From Caldilineaceae bacterium (lineage in GTDB: Bacteria; Chloroflexota; Anaerolineae; Caldilineales; Caldilineaceae), in the NCBI GenBank assembly GCA_026708085.1, contig JAPOVP010000083.1, positions 1-64,000 on the forward strand: 64,000 nucleotides of DNA, given 5' to 3'. The translations under genes were made by a program, and so were the position numbers. The notes under the pieces were generated by a model. It was given only the letters and a program-made list of their open reading frames with translations, was not told the DNA's origin and did no database searches. Below, in pieces: positions 1-10,402 of this stretch (within the stretch, counting starts at the first letter, position 1; each line of letters begins with the position of its first letter).

Positions 1-255
1 GGGGGCTCCGCCCCCGCAACGCCCCCTCTCCTACAACCTCGCGTCGTAGCCAGTGGGTGGGCAATACGAAATTGGCGGCCCGTGTCGGCCCACGCTACGC
101 CCCGCCTGCTGGCAGATACCGAAAATGTGCCCAGCGCGAGCAAGACAGGCGAGGCCACTCCCATATATGCCCAACGTTCACCGCGATGACCATCGACAGC
201 CCGCTACAGAATTACTGACGGTACATTCCCCCCAGACAGACCGCACACAGTACAC
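1..255. repeat. Dispersed GC-hairpin repeat, copy A (5' end cut by window edge)
   Basis: Starts gggggctccgcccccgcaacgccccctctcctacaacctcgcgtcgtagccagtgggtgggcaatacga and continues near-identically with 46572-46818 over about 250 bp. Confidence 0.9.
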
Positions 256-303
256 ACACAGAACATGGCTTAGTAGCTACAACCTGACAACTGAAAACTG
301 CTG

Positions 304-1167
304 TCAAACCTCCAACCTGTAAAAGCGCGCCCCATTGTCGTGCATGATCTTCTGCTGGTCCGCCGCGCTCAAGTGGCTGATGCTGTCCTGGACAATGTCG
401 AACCAGGTAACGTAGTCCGCGGCCATGTCGACCACCGGCCAGTCGGAGCCGAAAACCACCCGGTCTGGCCCGAAACAGTCGAGCACGTGCTCGATGTACG
501 GTCGCAGCTCATCCCGGTTCCAGTTCTCGTGGTCCGCCTCCGTCGTCACGCCGGAGAGCTTGCAGTGAATATCCGGCCGGCTGGCCAGCTCGCGCAGCTG
601 GTCCTTCCACGGCTGCATGATGCCGTCCGCGATGCCCGGTTTGCCGATATGATCGAGCAGGAAGGAGACATCCGGGCACTGCGCCACCAGCTCCAGTACA
701 TCCCCCATCTGTGGATGGTAAATGCACAGGTCGAAACTGAACCCGTACTCCGGCAGCAGCTGCACACCGCGCACAAAGTCTGGCGCGGTACAGAATCCAA
801 GCGGCTCGTCCTGGATCAGGCGGCGAATGCCCTTGACCAGCGGCAGCTCCGCCAGCGCTTCCAGAAGCGGCCGGGCGCCCTCGCCGTCCTGCAAGGGCGC
901 GCTCGCCACGATGCCCCGAATGCGCGGCTCCTCCTGCGCCAGCTCGGTGACCCACTCCGCCTCCCGCAGCGCATGCGCCGGCAGACAGTCGGCCTCCTCG
1001 AAGACGATCGCGGCCAGCTCCAGCGAGACACCTTCCCGCGCCCGTTCCAGGTCGGCCGGCAGATGGGGATGGGCGATCGCCGGCGCGCCCGCCAGCCACG
1101 GATAATCGATCACCGAACCGTCCCAGAAATGCACGTGGGTATCCACATAGCGTCGGCGCTCAGTCAT
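304..1167 (-). CDS. Amidohydrolase family 2 (TIM-barrel metal-dependent hydrolase, fuconolactonase-like)
   Basis: ORF 287 aa; YVDTHVHFWD N-terminus, LDHIGKPG, CKLSGVTTE, FGSDWPV motifs. Confidence 0.88.
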   Translation of the reverse strand: MTERRRYVDTHVHFWDGSVIDYPWLAGAPAIAHPHLPADLERAREGVSLELAAIVFEEADCLPAHALREAEWVTELAQEEPRIRGIVASAPLQDGEGARPLLEALAELPLVKGIRRLIQDEPLGFCTAPDFVRGVQLLPEYGFSFDLCIYHPQMGDVLELVAQCPDVSFLLDHIGKPGIADGIMQPWKDQLRELASRPDIHCKLSGVTTEADHENWNRDELRPYIEHVLDCFGPDRVVFGSDWPVVDMAADYVTWFDIVQDSISHLSAADQQKIMHDNGARFYRLEV

Positions 1168-1483
1168 GATGGAATACCTCCTCCATCTCTGCCCAGCGCT
1201 CGCCTTCGGCCGCGCTCTCCACCGGCTCCTGGCAGGGATCGGTCAGCTTCCACCACGCCTGTGTAACCGGGTCGGCCGCCATCTTCGCCATATCGGCCTC
1301 GTAGTCGTCCCCCACATACTCATAGTAGGCGAACAGATAGCCGTCGCGCATGAAGATCGTGTAGTTGCGCATATTACAGTCGCTGATCTTCTGCAATACT
1401 TCCGGCCAGGTGTTGGCGTGCAGATGTACGTAGGCGTCCTCCAACTCCGGCCTGAGGTGAATGACCATTCCGTATCGTTTCAT
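1160..1483 (-). CDS. L-rhamnose mutarotase family protein
   Basis: ORF 107 aa; MKRYGMVIHLRPELEDAYVHLHANTWPEVL and TQAWWKLTDPCQEP motifs; overlaps the next gene by 8 nt. Confidence 0.9.
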   Translation of the reverse strand: MKRYGMVIHLRPELEDAYVHLHANTWPEVLQKISDCNMRNYTIFMRDGYLFAYYEYVGDDYEADMAKMAADPVTQAWWKLTDPCQEPVESAAEGERWAEMEEVFHHD

Positions 1484-1528
1484 CGGGCTCCCCCTGTTGT
1501 CATGGCCGGCGATCCCTGGCCGCCGCCT

Positions 1529-2563
1529 TTACAGCAACGGCAGGTTCACCGTCTTCCCGCTGCGCCGGCTGCGATGGACCGCCTCGGTAAACTCCATGTA
1601 CTTCACGCCCGTGGCGAAATCGGTATGGGTGATCACTTCCTGCCCGCGGATCGCGCTGATGAACTCTTCCTCCACGCGCCAGCCGCCCACCTCATGCGTG
1701 GGTATATCGATCTCGCTCAGGCCGCTGTCGTCGCGCTGTCCGCCCGTCAGGACATCACCGCTGAAATGCAGTGTGCCTTCACTGCCGTATATCGTCGCCG
1801 AGGGCGGATCACCGAATCCTGTCACATTGCTCACCTGAATGTGCGCCTGCCCGCCGCCGGCCAGGTCGGCGATGATATCGATGTGATCGGGGATGCGTAC
1901 GCCCATCATGCGCCCCTCTTCATCCTGGCGCACCGGCGTGAAAGTCTTCCCTTTGGCGACCACGCTGGTGACCTCGCCGACCCAGCGCATCATCGCCTCA
2001 TACCAGATACCCATCGTCATCACGTTCAGCCCGCTGTAGTCCATATTATGGCGCCAGTGCATCTCAACGTCCTTGTCGATGAAGGTGCCGCCCGCGCGGA
2101 CGTCCACCACCAGCACATCCCCCAGCCAGCCGTCGCGGATCAGCCGCTGGATCGTGCGGTCCACGCGCAGGCTGAACGGTGACGGCACGATCTGCGCCAC
2201 CAGGTGCGGCCGGCTGCGCAGCGCGTTGTACATACTGTGGGCCTCCGACGCGTTCATCGCCATGCGCGCCTCGCACATTACGTGCTTATCCGCCTCCAGC
2301 GCGGCCACCGTGAGGAGACGGTGCATGTACGGCCATGTGCCGATCACCACGGCGTCCACGTCCTCGGCCTGCACGACATCCTGCCAGTTCGTGCACACCC
2401 GCTCGATGCCGAACCTCTCTGCAACCCTTTCGCCTGACTCTTGGCTGCGATTGCAGACCGCGACGATCTCGACGCCTTCGATCGCCTGCAGGCCCGGAAT
2501 ATGCCGGTCACGCGTGTTGGCCCCTGCGCCGACAACGCCGACGCGGATAGTATCCTGAGTCAT
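1529..2563 (-). CDS. Gfo/Idh/MocA family oxidoreductase
   Basis: ORF 344 aa; IRVGVVGAGANTRDRHIPGL Rossmann motif, VMCEARMAMNASEA. Confidence 0.92.
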   Translation of the reverse strand: MTQDTIRVGVVGAGANTRDRHIPGLQAIEGVEIVAVCNRSQESGERVAERFGIERVCTNWQDVVQAEDVDAVVIGTWPYMHRLLTVAALEADKHVMCEARMAMNASEAHSMYNALRSRPHLVAQIVPSPFSLRVDRTIQRLIRDGWLGDVLVVDVRAGGTFIDKDVEMHWRHNMDYSGLNVMTMGIWYEAMMRWVGEVTSVVAKGKTFTPVRQDEEGRMMGVRIPDHIDIIADLAGGGQAHIQVSNVTGFGDPPSATIYGSEGTLHFSGDVLTGGQRDDSGLSEIDIPTHEVGGWRVEEEFISAIRGQEVITHTDFATGVKYMEFTEAVHRSRRSGKTVNLPLL

Positions 2564-2633
2564 TCCTTCCTCCTGAATTGGGATGTTGTGGCTAATCTAT
2601 GGGAGTGAAGCTGCGCTTAACAATTAACTGCGA

Positions 2634-2966
2634 TCACGCATCGCCGTCTGGGTTTGCATAGGCTTCAGCCAGATACTCATCGTGATTCACGGAGAGATCG
2701 TCGACCCCGCAGGCGAAAGCCCCAACAATCGAGAGGGCGCGTCGTCTCCGCTCCTCTCGGTCGGCGCTGTCCGCACTGCAGTTTATCTGATTGACGTCAC
2801 AGGGATCTTTCACCGTGGTTGGTAGAAGAGACGCCTGTTTGTGTGCACAACTCATGCTTTGGCCTCGACTATCTCTTCTGCTTTGTGAAGCTCTGTCTGG
2901 ACTGTGGAAGGCAGGTAAGCGCATCCAAGCGCATTCTATCATATGTGCTGCGAACATACACGGCAT
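2634..2966 (-). pseudogene. Possible orphan/truncated VapB-like antitoxin fragment (only the C-terminal ~40 aa look antitoxin-like)
   Basis: C-terminus RRRALSIVGAFACGVDDLSVNHDEYLAEAY resembles the C-terminal tails of CopG/VapB antitoxins; N-terminal part of the ORF is not family-like. Confidence 0.4.
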
Positions 2967-3149
2967 GGGAGGGACTTTGGCGCGTCAGGAAAATGGAGCC
3001 AAAGTAGGAGGAACAGATGCATCGACGCCATGACGCGGCGATAGTGGACGGGGGACTTTTGGGCGGAATGCCTGCTCCTTGACAGGAGATCAGGTGGTTG
3101 ATACATACCGCGCTTTCTCGATGAGTGACTAAGAAGGTCCGTTGTGCCT

Positions 3150-4301
3150 TTACATTTCCTTCAAGTCAAAGAGTACATTTTGAAGCCGGCTCGTCAACAA
3201 ATCTATATGTTTTGCAGCATCTTCATATCGAATCGTCCAAGCTCTGGCTGATTTTGGTTCAAGATATTCAACAAACTTGTCTTTTTGGAACTCCCCGACA
3301 TACTTGTCCAGACAGTCCCGCAACTGCTTCTTACCTGGCGGAAGGTAATCGTAGATTGCCGCGCCGAACACGATGTTTTTGAATCCCATCCAGCCTAGCC
3401 GATTGGGTATAGCATGCAGCCAAGCAACCGTAACAGGCTGACCAAATTGAGAGCATGGTATGCGAATACTGACGCTGCTTGAACCCCAAAACTGCGTTGC
3501 CCCTGCCGCTGTGCCCGCGTCCAAGAGCCTTTTGGCCGCATCGCGCGCTTCCTCGTTGGGGAGGTTTTCCAAGAATGAAGCCCGGGTCAGCAGTCGGCGC
3601 CGCGTATCACTAATAGCTGAAGGGCCTGTCGTTGCGGCGGTTCGTCCAATCACGCGAGGCACTAAAGTCTGGAACGACTTGCCGCGGAACTGTTTGATCT
3701 CAACGGCCAGTACCTCGATATGAGGCATCTGGCCGTTGAGAAATTCAACCACTCGTTCTAATGGATCGGGGATCTCATCGGCTACGAAGAGCAAACGCAT
3801 CCTCTGGGCGGCAAGGTTTGTCGCTACAGCATCCCAAAAGGCATCGACATCCGGTTCGGAATCGGTTTCCAGGAGATTCGCAATCTGTTCACTAGGATCG
3901 AACCCCAAGGCATCGCCAGCGTTTTCGAAGGTCTGGCGTAGTTCGTGAACGGTCCAGGTCGTTGCCGCATGGGCTGCGTATTCCAGCATCTGACCGACAA
4001 CACTACGCCGGAGTTGGGGATTCGCTCCGCGCTTGACTTCCACGAGCGTGGGTACAGCGTCCTGGTCGATTATCAGATGGTCCACCGCCCAGCGGTCGGA
4101 CGCGTCCGGCTGATCGGCGATGCCTTTCTCTCGGGTAATTAAGAGCCACCGTCTGGGATCATCGGGGCGCACCTGTTTGCCGTCCAGAAGTTCCGGATAT
4201 TTGGCAATCAGTGCTTGTAGTTTTTCTTCACTAGAGAAGGACTCCTCTTCAAGAGGCTCTAACCCTTTGTTATCGTCGAGTGTGTAAATTCGTTCGGACA
4301 T
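3150..4301 (-). CDS. PD-(D/E)XK nuclease-like protein (DUF91/NucS-like N-terminal domain)
   Basis: ORF 383 aa; AVDHLIIDQDAVPTLVEVKRGANPQLRRSVVGQMLEYAA fits a D-x(n)-E-x-K core. Confidence 0.65.
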   Translation of the reverse strand: MSERIYTLDDNKGLEPLEEESFSSEEKLQALIAKYPELLDGKQVRPDDPRRWLLITREKGIADQPDASDRWAVDHLIIDQDAVPTLVEVKRGANPQLRRSVVGQMLEYAAHAATTWTVHELRQTFENAGDALGFDPSEQIANLLETDSEPDVDAFWDAVATNLAAQRMRLLFVADEIPDPLERVVEFLNGQMPHIEVLAVEIKQFRGKSFQTLVPRVIGRTAATTGPSAISDTRRRLLTRASFLENLPNEEARDAAKRLLDAGTAAGATQFWGSSSVSIRIPCSQFGQPVTVAWLHAIPNRLGWMGFKNIVFGAAIYDYLPPGKKQLRDCLDKYVGEFQKDKFVEYLEPKSARAWTIRYEDAAKHIDLLTSRLQNVLFDLKEM

Positions 4302-4581
4302 GTCTCATTTCCTTTTTTGCGCATATTCACGACGCATACTCGGGGATTCGGGAATGTCTAGGAGCCCAAAGCCCCCTGCAGGTCTACACTATCTCAAGTC
4401 TCGATTCCCCTTGGATTACGTCAAAACATATGATGGTTGGCAGGAAAACTTATCTCTAGATTCTATAGTATTAGGAAGAGATTACTCTAGTGGCATGCCT
4501 CTTGTCGTTGGCCTCCGTCCCCAGTTGCTGGTATGATCCCACCGTAAACAACACCAACTCCTCAGAGGAAGCGAGAATAAA

Positions 4582-5943
4582 ATGACCGTTGCCCCTTCCA
4601 TCTCCGAACTCGACGTCCGCGCCCTCTGGCATCCCCTTACCCAGCATAAGCCGCTCGCCGGCACACCGCCTACCCTCATCGTCCGCGGCGAAGGCTGCTA
4701 CCTGGAAGACGACCAGGGCCGCCGTTACCTTGACGCCATGGCCGGCCTCTGGTGCGTCAATATCGGCTACGGGCGCAGCGAACTCGCCGAAACCGCCGCC
4801 GCGCAGATGACAGAGCTCCCCTATCTCGCGCCCACCATGACCCACGCGCCCGGCGCCCAGCTGGCGGACAGGATACTGGACCTCCTCGGCTGGCCCGGAC
4901 GTGTCTACTTCTCCTCCAGCGGCTCTGAGGCCAACGAGGTCGCCTTCAAGGTCGCCCGACAGTACCATCTGCAATCCGGCAACCCGGGCGGCGCCACCCG
5001 CTACAAGATCATCTCCCGCCACCGCGCCTACCACGGCAACACGCTCGGCGCCATGAGCGCCACCGGCCAGGCCGAACGCAAGATCGGCTATGGGCCGATG
5101 GCGCCCGGCTTCATTCACGTTCCGCCCCCCTACCCCTACCGCGCCCACCCCAAACTCACCCCGGCGGAGCACGGCCTCGCCTGTGCACAGGCGATCGAAG
5201 AGACGATCATCTACGAGGGGCCCGAAACCGTCGCCGCGGTCCTGATGGAGCCGATCATCTCTGGCGGCGGCGTCCTCGTCCCACCGGATGAGTACCTGCC
5301 GCGCGTGCGCGAAATCTGCGACGAGTACGGCGTGCTGCTCATCTTCGACGAGGTCGTCTCCGGCTACGGCCGCACCGGCAAAATGTTCGGCCACGACCAC
5401 TGGGACGTAAAGCCCGACATCATCACCATGGCAAAGGGGCTTTCGAGCGGCTACATGCCTCTCGCTGCGACCGCCGTGCAGGAATATATCTTCGATGTCT
5501 TCATGGGCGAGGCTGGCGACCTGACCCACTTCCGCCATATCAACACCTTTGGCGGCCACCCGGTCAGCACCGCGGTCGGACTGCACAATCTGCAAATTGT
5601 CGAGGAAGAAGGTCTGGTGGAGAAAGCCCGCAGCATGGGGGACTACGCGCTGGGGCAACTGCAAAATCTGGCGTCGCACCCGTGGGTGGGCGAAGCCCGC
5701 GGCCGCGGGCTGCTCCTGGGCGTCGAACTGGTGGCCGACAAGGGTACCAAACAGCCCCTCGACGACGCTGAAGTGCTGGCGGTCCTGGGCCGCTGCAAAC
5801 AGGCCGGCGTCATCCTCGGACGCAACGGCAACACCGTACCCGGCCTGGGCAACATCCTGATCATGGCCCCGCCGCTCGTCGCGACCGAGTCCGATATCGA
5901 TCTCCTCATCGAGGCGCTGGTTTACGCCCTGGGAGAAAAATGA
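4582..5943 (+). CDS. Class III PLP-dependent aminotransferase
   Basis: ORF 453 aa; HPLTQHK, YFSSSGSEANEVAFK, LIFDEVVSGYGRTGKMFG, MAKGLSSGYMPL. Confidence 0.95.
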   Translation: MTVAPSISELDVRALWHPLTQHKPLAGTPPTLIVRGEGCYLEDDQGRRYLDAMAGLWCVNIGYGRSELAETAAAQMTELPYLAPTMTHAPGAQLADRILDLLGWPGRVYFSSSGSEANEVAFKVARQYHLQSGNPGGATRYKIISRHRAYHGNTLGAMSATGQAERKIGYGPMAPGFIHVPPPYPYRAHPKLTPAEHGLACAQAIEETIIYEGPETVAAVLMEPIISGGGVLVPPDEYLPRVREICDEYGVLLIFDEVVSGYGRTGKMFGHDHWDVKPDIITMAKGLSSGYMPLAATAVQEYIFDVFMGEAGDLTHFRHINTFGGHPVSTAVGLHNLQIVEEEGLVEKARSMGDYALGQLQNLASHPWVGEARGRGLLLGVELVADKGTKQPLDDAEVLAVLGRCKQAGVILGRNGNTVPGLGNILIMAPPLVATESDIDLLIEALVYALGEK

Positions 5944-5992
5944 CGCCGGCAGCCGCTGCATCCCTTGGCCGCCGACCTCTCATAACAGAATA

Positions 5993-7333
5993 CTAACCCC
6001 GAATATCCAGCCTCTCCCGCCGTAGCCACTGGCTGACCGAGTCCCGTTCCGAAACGCCCGGATGCGGATCGCCCGGGCTGTCTACGTACGCGCCCTCCGG
6101 CGCCGGCACCGGTCCCCGCAGCAGGGGGTCATCGGTGCGCTCCATCCATGACGCGAGCCGTCCCCGCATCTCCGCCAGCGCTTCCGCGTAATCCGGATCG
6201 TTCACCAGGTTGCACGCTTCGTTCGGATCATAGATCAGATCGTAGAGCGCCTCCTGGTGCACCTTGTGCTCGGCCAGACCGTTGTCCATCAGATACTGCT
6301 TGCTCGGCCCGTTGTCGATATTGGGCATCGTCGTCGTCGCCCACGCATCGAAACGGCGGATGTACTTCCAGCGCTGCGTGCGCACCGCCCGTTTCGGTTC
6401 ATAGCCGGCGTGATAGCTCACCTCCCCGAAGATCTCTTCGTTGATCTCGTCCACCGTACCCGCCACCAGCGGCACAACCGAGCGCCCTTGCAGCCATGCC
6501 GGCGGCTCCACGCCCAGCAGCTCGCACAGCGTCGGGTAGATGTCAATCTGCGAAACCATACCGTCCACTACCTTGCCGCCGCTGAACCCCTGCGGCCCGC
6601 GCATGATCAGCGAAACGCCGAAACCGTGATCGGTCAGCGTACACTTCATGCCGGGAAAGGCCAGCCCGTGGTCGGTCGTGTAGATGAACAGCGTATCCTC
6701 GGCCAGCCCCGCCTCCTCCAGCGCGTTCAGAACGATCCCGACTTGGTCGTCCAGGATCTTGGCCATGCGCTTGTAGGAGGCCATATCATAACGGGTCTCC
6801 GGCGTATCGGGCAGCGGCGTCGGCGGCAGCGTATAACGCACGTCCTCCTCGTCGCTCGGCTCCGGAAAGACGCGATGCGTCTCCGAGTAGCCCACGGCCA
6901 GGAAGAAGGGCCGGTCATGCTCCCGGTTGATGAACTCGACCGCAGCCTCCGTTCTGTATTCTGGACCCCGGGACCCGGGCGGGTCGGCTTCGGCGATCCA
7001 TTCGTAGCCCAGCGTGCGGGTATCGAGCGTCAGGTGTTGAAAGCCGCACAAGGCCGTGCGGTAGCCGTGGCTGCGCAGAAAGTTCGCCAGATGCCGTTCG
7101 GGATGCTGCAGAAAGAAGTCCCGGTTCGCCAGTCCCAGCTGTCCGCAGGAGTGCGAGCTCTGGCCCGTGAGCAGACAGGCCCGGCTCGGCGAGCAGGTCG
7201 GCGCCGCGCTGAACGCCTTACGGAAGAGAACGCCCTCCTCCGCCAGCCGCTGCAGATTGGGCGCGGGCACCGCATGGCCGTAAGGCTGCAGGTACCGGCC
7301 CGTGTCGTGCGAATGCAGGTAGATAATGTTCAT
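5993..7333 (-). CDS. Sulfatase (Cys-type, formylglycine-dependent)
   Basis: MNIIYLHSHDTGRY start at 7333; CSPSRACLLTG active-site motif (C-x-P-x-R); TTDHGLAFPGMKCTLTDHG. Confidence 0.92.
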   Translation of the reverse strand: MNIIYLHSHDTGRYLQPYGHAVPAPNLQRLAEEGVLFRKAFSAAPTCSPSRACLLTGQSSHSCGQLGLANRDFFLQHPERHLANFLRSHGYRTALCGFQHLTLDTRTLGYEWIAEADPPGSRGPEYRTEAAVEFINREHDRPFFLAVGYSETHRVFPEPSDEEDVRYTLPPTPLPDTPETRYDMASYKRMAKILDDQVGIVLNALEEAGLAEDTLFIYTTDHGLAFPGMKCTLTDHGFGVSLIMRGPQGFSGGKVVDGMVSQIDIYPTLCELLGVEPPAWLQGRSVVPLVAGTVDEINEEIFGEVSYHAGYEPKRAVRTQRWKYIRRFDAWATTTMPNIDNGPSKQYLMDNGLAEHKVHQEALYDLIYDPNEACNLVNDPDYAEALAEMRGRLASWMERTDDPLLRGPVPAPEGAYVDSPGDPHPGVSERDSVSQWLRRERLDIRG

Positions 7334-7501
7334 TTGAGGATTCCTCAATACCGTGTGTGCGGGACAACCATAGCCGCCTGTGCGGCGGGGTCCCATCTAC
7401 GTGAACTGCTCGACGGAGCATGCAAAATCATCATGGCACGGCTTATGTAAGCGGCGCAAATCACTCCTCCCAGCCGACTCCTGCGCCTACGCTAGCCACT
7501 G

Positions 7502-7539
7502 ACCCCTCATCCCAAACCCCTAACTCCTAACCCCTGCAG
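7502..7539. repeat. Degenerate heptamer tract (ACCCCTN type) ending in CTGCAG
   Basis: ACCCCTC ATCCCAA ACCCCTA ACTCCTA ACCCCTG CAGT. Confidence 0.8.
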
Positions 7540-8926
7540 TTTTCGCCGACTCGCGTCCCCAAACTGTCAGTAGCATAAATGCCGCCAGCGTACAGATGGC
7601 CGACACCGGTCCCAGCCCCCACACCCCGAAGCGTGTGTACATCCACGGCCCGGTAAATCCGGTGAGGGTCATCCCCACCAGGTTGATCGCCACCGCCAGC
7701 GACAACACCTTGCCCCGCCGGTCCGGAGCCTGTTCGCTGACCAGAGCGACGGCGCTGACGAGGCCGTACTCAAATGTAAATCGCATCAGCAGCAACGCCG
7801 CGACGACCGGCAACAGCCCGATATTGACGGCTGGGAGAGAGAGGTATACTAGCGCTGAACCGAGAATGCCTGCCTGAAATGATCGCTTCTTGCCCACCCG
7901 GTCCGCGATCAATGAGACGAGAACAGCCCCCGCCAGGTCCGCTGCGCCCTGCAACAGGGCCACCAGGCCCAAGGTAGTTGCCGTCAGGCCGTATTCGGTC
8001 TGCAGCCAGACGCCGTGAGCAATGAGGACGTGGCCCTGGCTGAAAAGAAAGAGACTGTTCGCGCCGATTATCATGTAGGCCGAGAGCCGGTTTGGGCCGA
8101 GATCGAATAGACCGGCGATATGTCGCGCCGCGCCGGAAACGAGTCGTGAAAGGTGAAGAGTAAGAGACGGCGTGACCCCCTTCCCAAGGCCCACCTCCGT
8201 ACTGCCTTCTTCACCTGCAACGCCGACCTGCTCCGGCCCGTTCTTTGCGCCGGCGCCCGCCAGTGAAGGGTCTGCGCCCCTCGGTACTTTCGGCAGAAAG
8301 CCAAGCAGGGCCCAGCCGGCCAGTATGGCAACGCCCAAAACGATAAAGGGGAGTTGCCAGCTGAAACGGTCGAAAAGCAACCCCATCAGCGAAAGGCCGA
8401 ATATCCCCGCCAGGGCCCAGGAATACTCCAGAATACCGAAGCCGCGCGCCCGCTGCGCAAAGGGCAGCTGCGCGCTGATGTAAGCCTGAACGGTCGGCAG
8501 GAAACCGGTCAACCCCACACCTGACAGGACCATCCCGGCCGCCACCGACCAGAACCCCGCGCCGCTGCCCAGCAAAAAGGTGCCGGCCGCGGCCAAAACC
8601 AGGGCCAGACGCATCACGCGCAGGTAGCCGTAGCGGTCCGCCGCGCTGCCGAACAGCGGCGCGCTCAGTCCCACCGCGCTGCGCAGACTCATCAGACGGC
8701 CCAGAACAACAACATCCAGGGCCATCCCCAGCGCAATGATCGGTAGAAAGGAGTAGAAAAGTTGGACCGTTGTGTCGACGACGATCCGGGTAGCCACACA
8801 GGCGGCCAGGATATGGCGGAAGCGGGAGAAGCCACGCGGCGCCTCCGCACGCGGTTGCCGGTTAGCCCTGGTTGAAGCCCATGTTCGCGCCCGGAAACGG
8901 GAAGAAAACCGTTGCCACACAGTCAC
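7520..8926 (-). CDS. Major facilitator superfamily transporter (paralog of 10403-11662)
   Basis: ORF 468 aa; multiple hydrophobic helices; PRGFSRFRHILAACVATRIVVDTTVQLFYSFLP. Confidence 0.9.
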   Translation of the reverse strand: MTVWQRFSSRFRARTWASTRANRQPRAEAPRGFSRFRHILAACVATRIVVDTTVQLFYSFLPIIALGMALDVVVLGRLMSLRSAVGLSAPLFGSAADRYGYLRVMRLALVLAAAGTFLLGSGAGFWSVAAGMVLSGVGLTGFLPTVQAYISAQLPFAQRARGFGILEYSWALAGIFGLSLMGLLFDRFSWQLPFIVLGVAILAGWALLGFLPKVPRGADPSLAGAGAKNGPEQVGVAGEEGSTEVGLGKGVTPSLTLHLSRLVSGAARHIAGLFDLGPNRLSAYMIIGANSLFLFSQGHVLIAHGVWLQTEYGLTATTLGLVALLQGAADLAGAVLVSLIADRVGKKRSFQAGILGSALVYLSLPAVNIGLLPVVAALLLMRFTFEYGLVSAVALVSEQAPDRRGKVLSLAVAINLVGMTLTGFTGPWMYTRFGVWGLGPVSAICTLAAFMLLTVWGRESAKTAGVRS

Positions 8927-8939
8927 TCGCCCCGGCAGA

Positions 8940-10367
8940 TCATCGGGTCGCCATTCTTAACCCGTCAAACCGGGCCTCACCCTGTGTCGCGAACAGGCCC
9001 AACGCGCCCTCGCGCCGGTCATAGATGCGGCCGGAGAGGGCGACCTGTTCATCGACATAGATGACCAGCGCCGTGCCGTCCACAAGTACCTGCACCTTCA
9101 GGGGTCTGTCCGGCTCCAGAACGACCCGGCGTTCTAACATAAAAGGTGGGTTCGTCGTGGTGACGCTGAAATGCGGCGACCAGCGGTCCAGCACGACCCG
9201 GTTCTTGGCCGGCTCCAGCCGCACCTGGTAGTAGGACTCCAGATCGTCGCTGGCGCGCAGCAGTAGGCCGCAGTTGGTCAACCCTGGCGCGAACGTCACG
9301 GTCGCCTCGATCATACACTCGTCCGGCATCTCCCCCAGCGTCATCAGCGCGTACCGGCCCACCGCAGACGTCCTGGCGCTCTCTCCCTCGACCTCCCAGC
9401 TGCCGAGCACCGGTTGCGGCAAAAGCGGCGCCGGCTTGGTAAACGCGCCAGCGACCGTCTCAGGAATGCGGACGCTCAGGGAGCCATCCGGCTGCGGCAC
9501 AACCTCGTGCACGACCAGGTTCCCGCCCCATAGCCATTCGCCGTCGTCCGACTCGTCCGCGCGCGTTGGCAGCCAGCCAAAGGAATAGCGCTGCGACTCG
9601 TCCCCCGCCGTCTTCCCCGCGCCGTAGGCAAGACCGTCGAACATGTCGTCGGCCGCAGAGGTCCACGGCCCCGCCAAACTGTGCGCCATACGGTAATGGG
9701 TGGCGATCCACTCCCTCGAGACCGAGTAGACCAGGTACCACAGTTCGCCGTGACGGAACAGGTCCGGGCAGGGATGCGCCCACACCTCACCCGGCTCCCA
9801 CAGCGGCGGCCGCCCCTCCCATGTCAACAGGTCGGAGCTGACGGCCAGGCCGATACAGCCCCGGTTGCGCACCGGGCCGCGATCCGTGCGCGCCGTCATC
9901 AGCATCCAGTACGCCTCTTCCGCCTCGTTCCAGAAGACAAAGGGATCGCGCCAGTCGTCCAGCTCATACCCAAGCTCTGTAGGCGGGAAGAACTTGAAGT
10001 CCGGGTCCTTATGCCACGTACGCAGGTCCGAACTGGTCGCGCGCATAACCACCTGAGCCGCCTTGCCGGTTCCGGCGAAGGATCGATTGATACCCGTAAA
10101 GTAGATGTAAAAGATACCGTCGCCCGCGACCACGGATCCTGTCCCGATTATGACGTCCTGCGCATCAGGCGTCCCATGCGTGATCGCCTCACCCCAATCC
10201 TCGAAGTTGACAAAGTCGCGCGTCACGAGGTGAAACCAGGGCATGCCCTGGCCATGGCCGCTTTCAGCCCCATATTCTTTGATGTAGAAAATGTGGTAGT
10301 CGCCCTCCCAATAGAAGGGGATGCAGTCACCCGCTACTCCGTCCTCAGGTCGGTAGAGAATTGACAT
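8940..10367 (-). CDS. Glycoside hydrolase family 32-like (five-bladed propeller plus beta-sandwich)
   Basis: ORF 475 aa; YRPEDGVAGDCIPFYWEGDYHIFYIKE, DWRDPFVFWNEAEEAYWML, AHPCPDLFRHGELWYLVYS. Confidence 0.82.
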   Translation of the reverse strand: MSILYRPEDGVAGDCIPFYWEGDYHIFYIKEYGAESGHGQGMPWFHLVTRDFVNFEDWGEAITHGTPDAQDVIIGTGSVVAGDGIFYIYFTGINRSFAGTGKAAQVVMRATSSDLRTWHKDPDFKFFPPTELGYELDDWRDPFVFWNEAEEAYWMLMTARTDRGPVRNRGCIGLAVSSDLLTWEGRPPLWEPGEVWAHPCPDLFRHGELWYLVYSVSREWIATHYRMAHSLAGPWTSAADDMFDGLAYGAGKTAGDESQRYSFGWLPTRADESDDGEWLWGGNLVVHEVVPQPDGSLSVRIPETVAGAFTKPAPLLPQPVLGSWEVEGESARTSAVGRYALMTLGEMPDECMIEATVTFAPGLTNCGLLLRASDDLESYYQVRLEPAKNRVVLDRWSPHFSVTTTNPPFMLERRVVLEPDRPLKVQVLVDGTALVIYVDEQVALSGRIYDRREGALGLFATQGEARFDGLRMATR

Positions 10368-10402
10368 GGTTTGCCCCCTATCTTATACGGCATTGAGAGT
10401 CG

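Noticed and set aside
4471-5961. Long reverse ORF (496 aa) opposite the class III aminotransferase
   Set aside because: The plus-strand gene has clear family motifs. The antisense frame is a typical high-GC shadow ORF with no recognisable domain.
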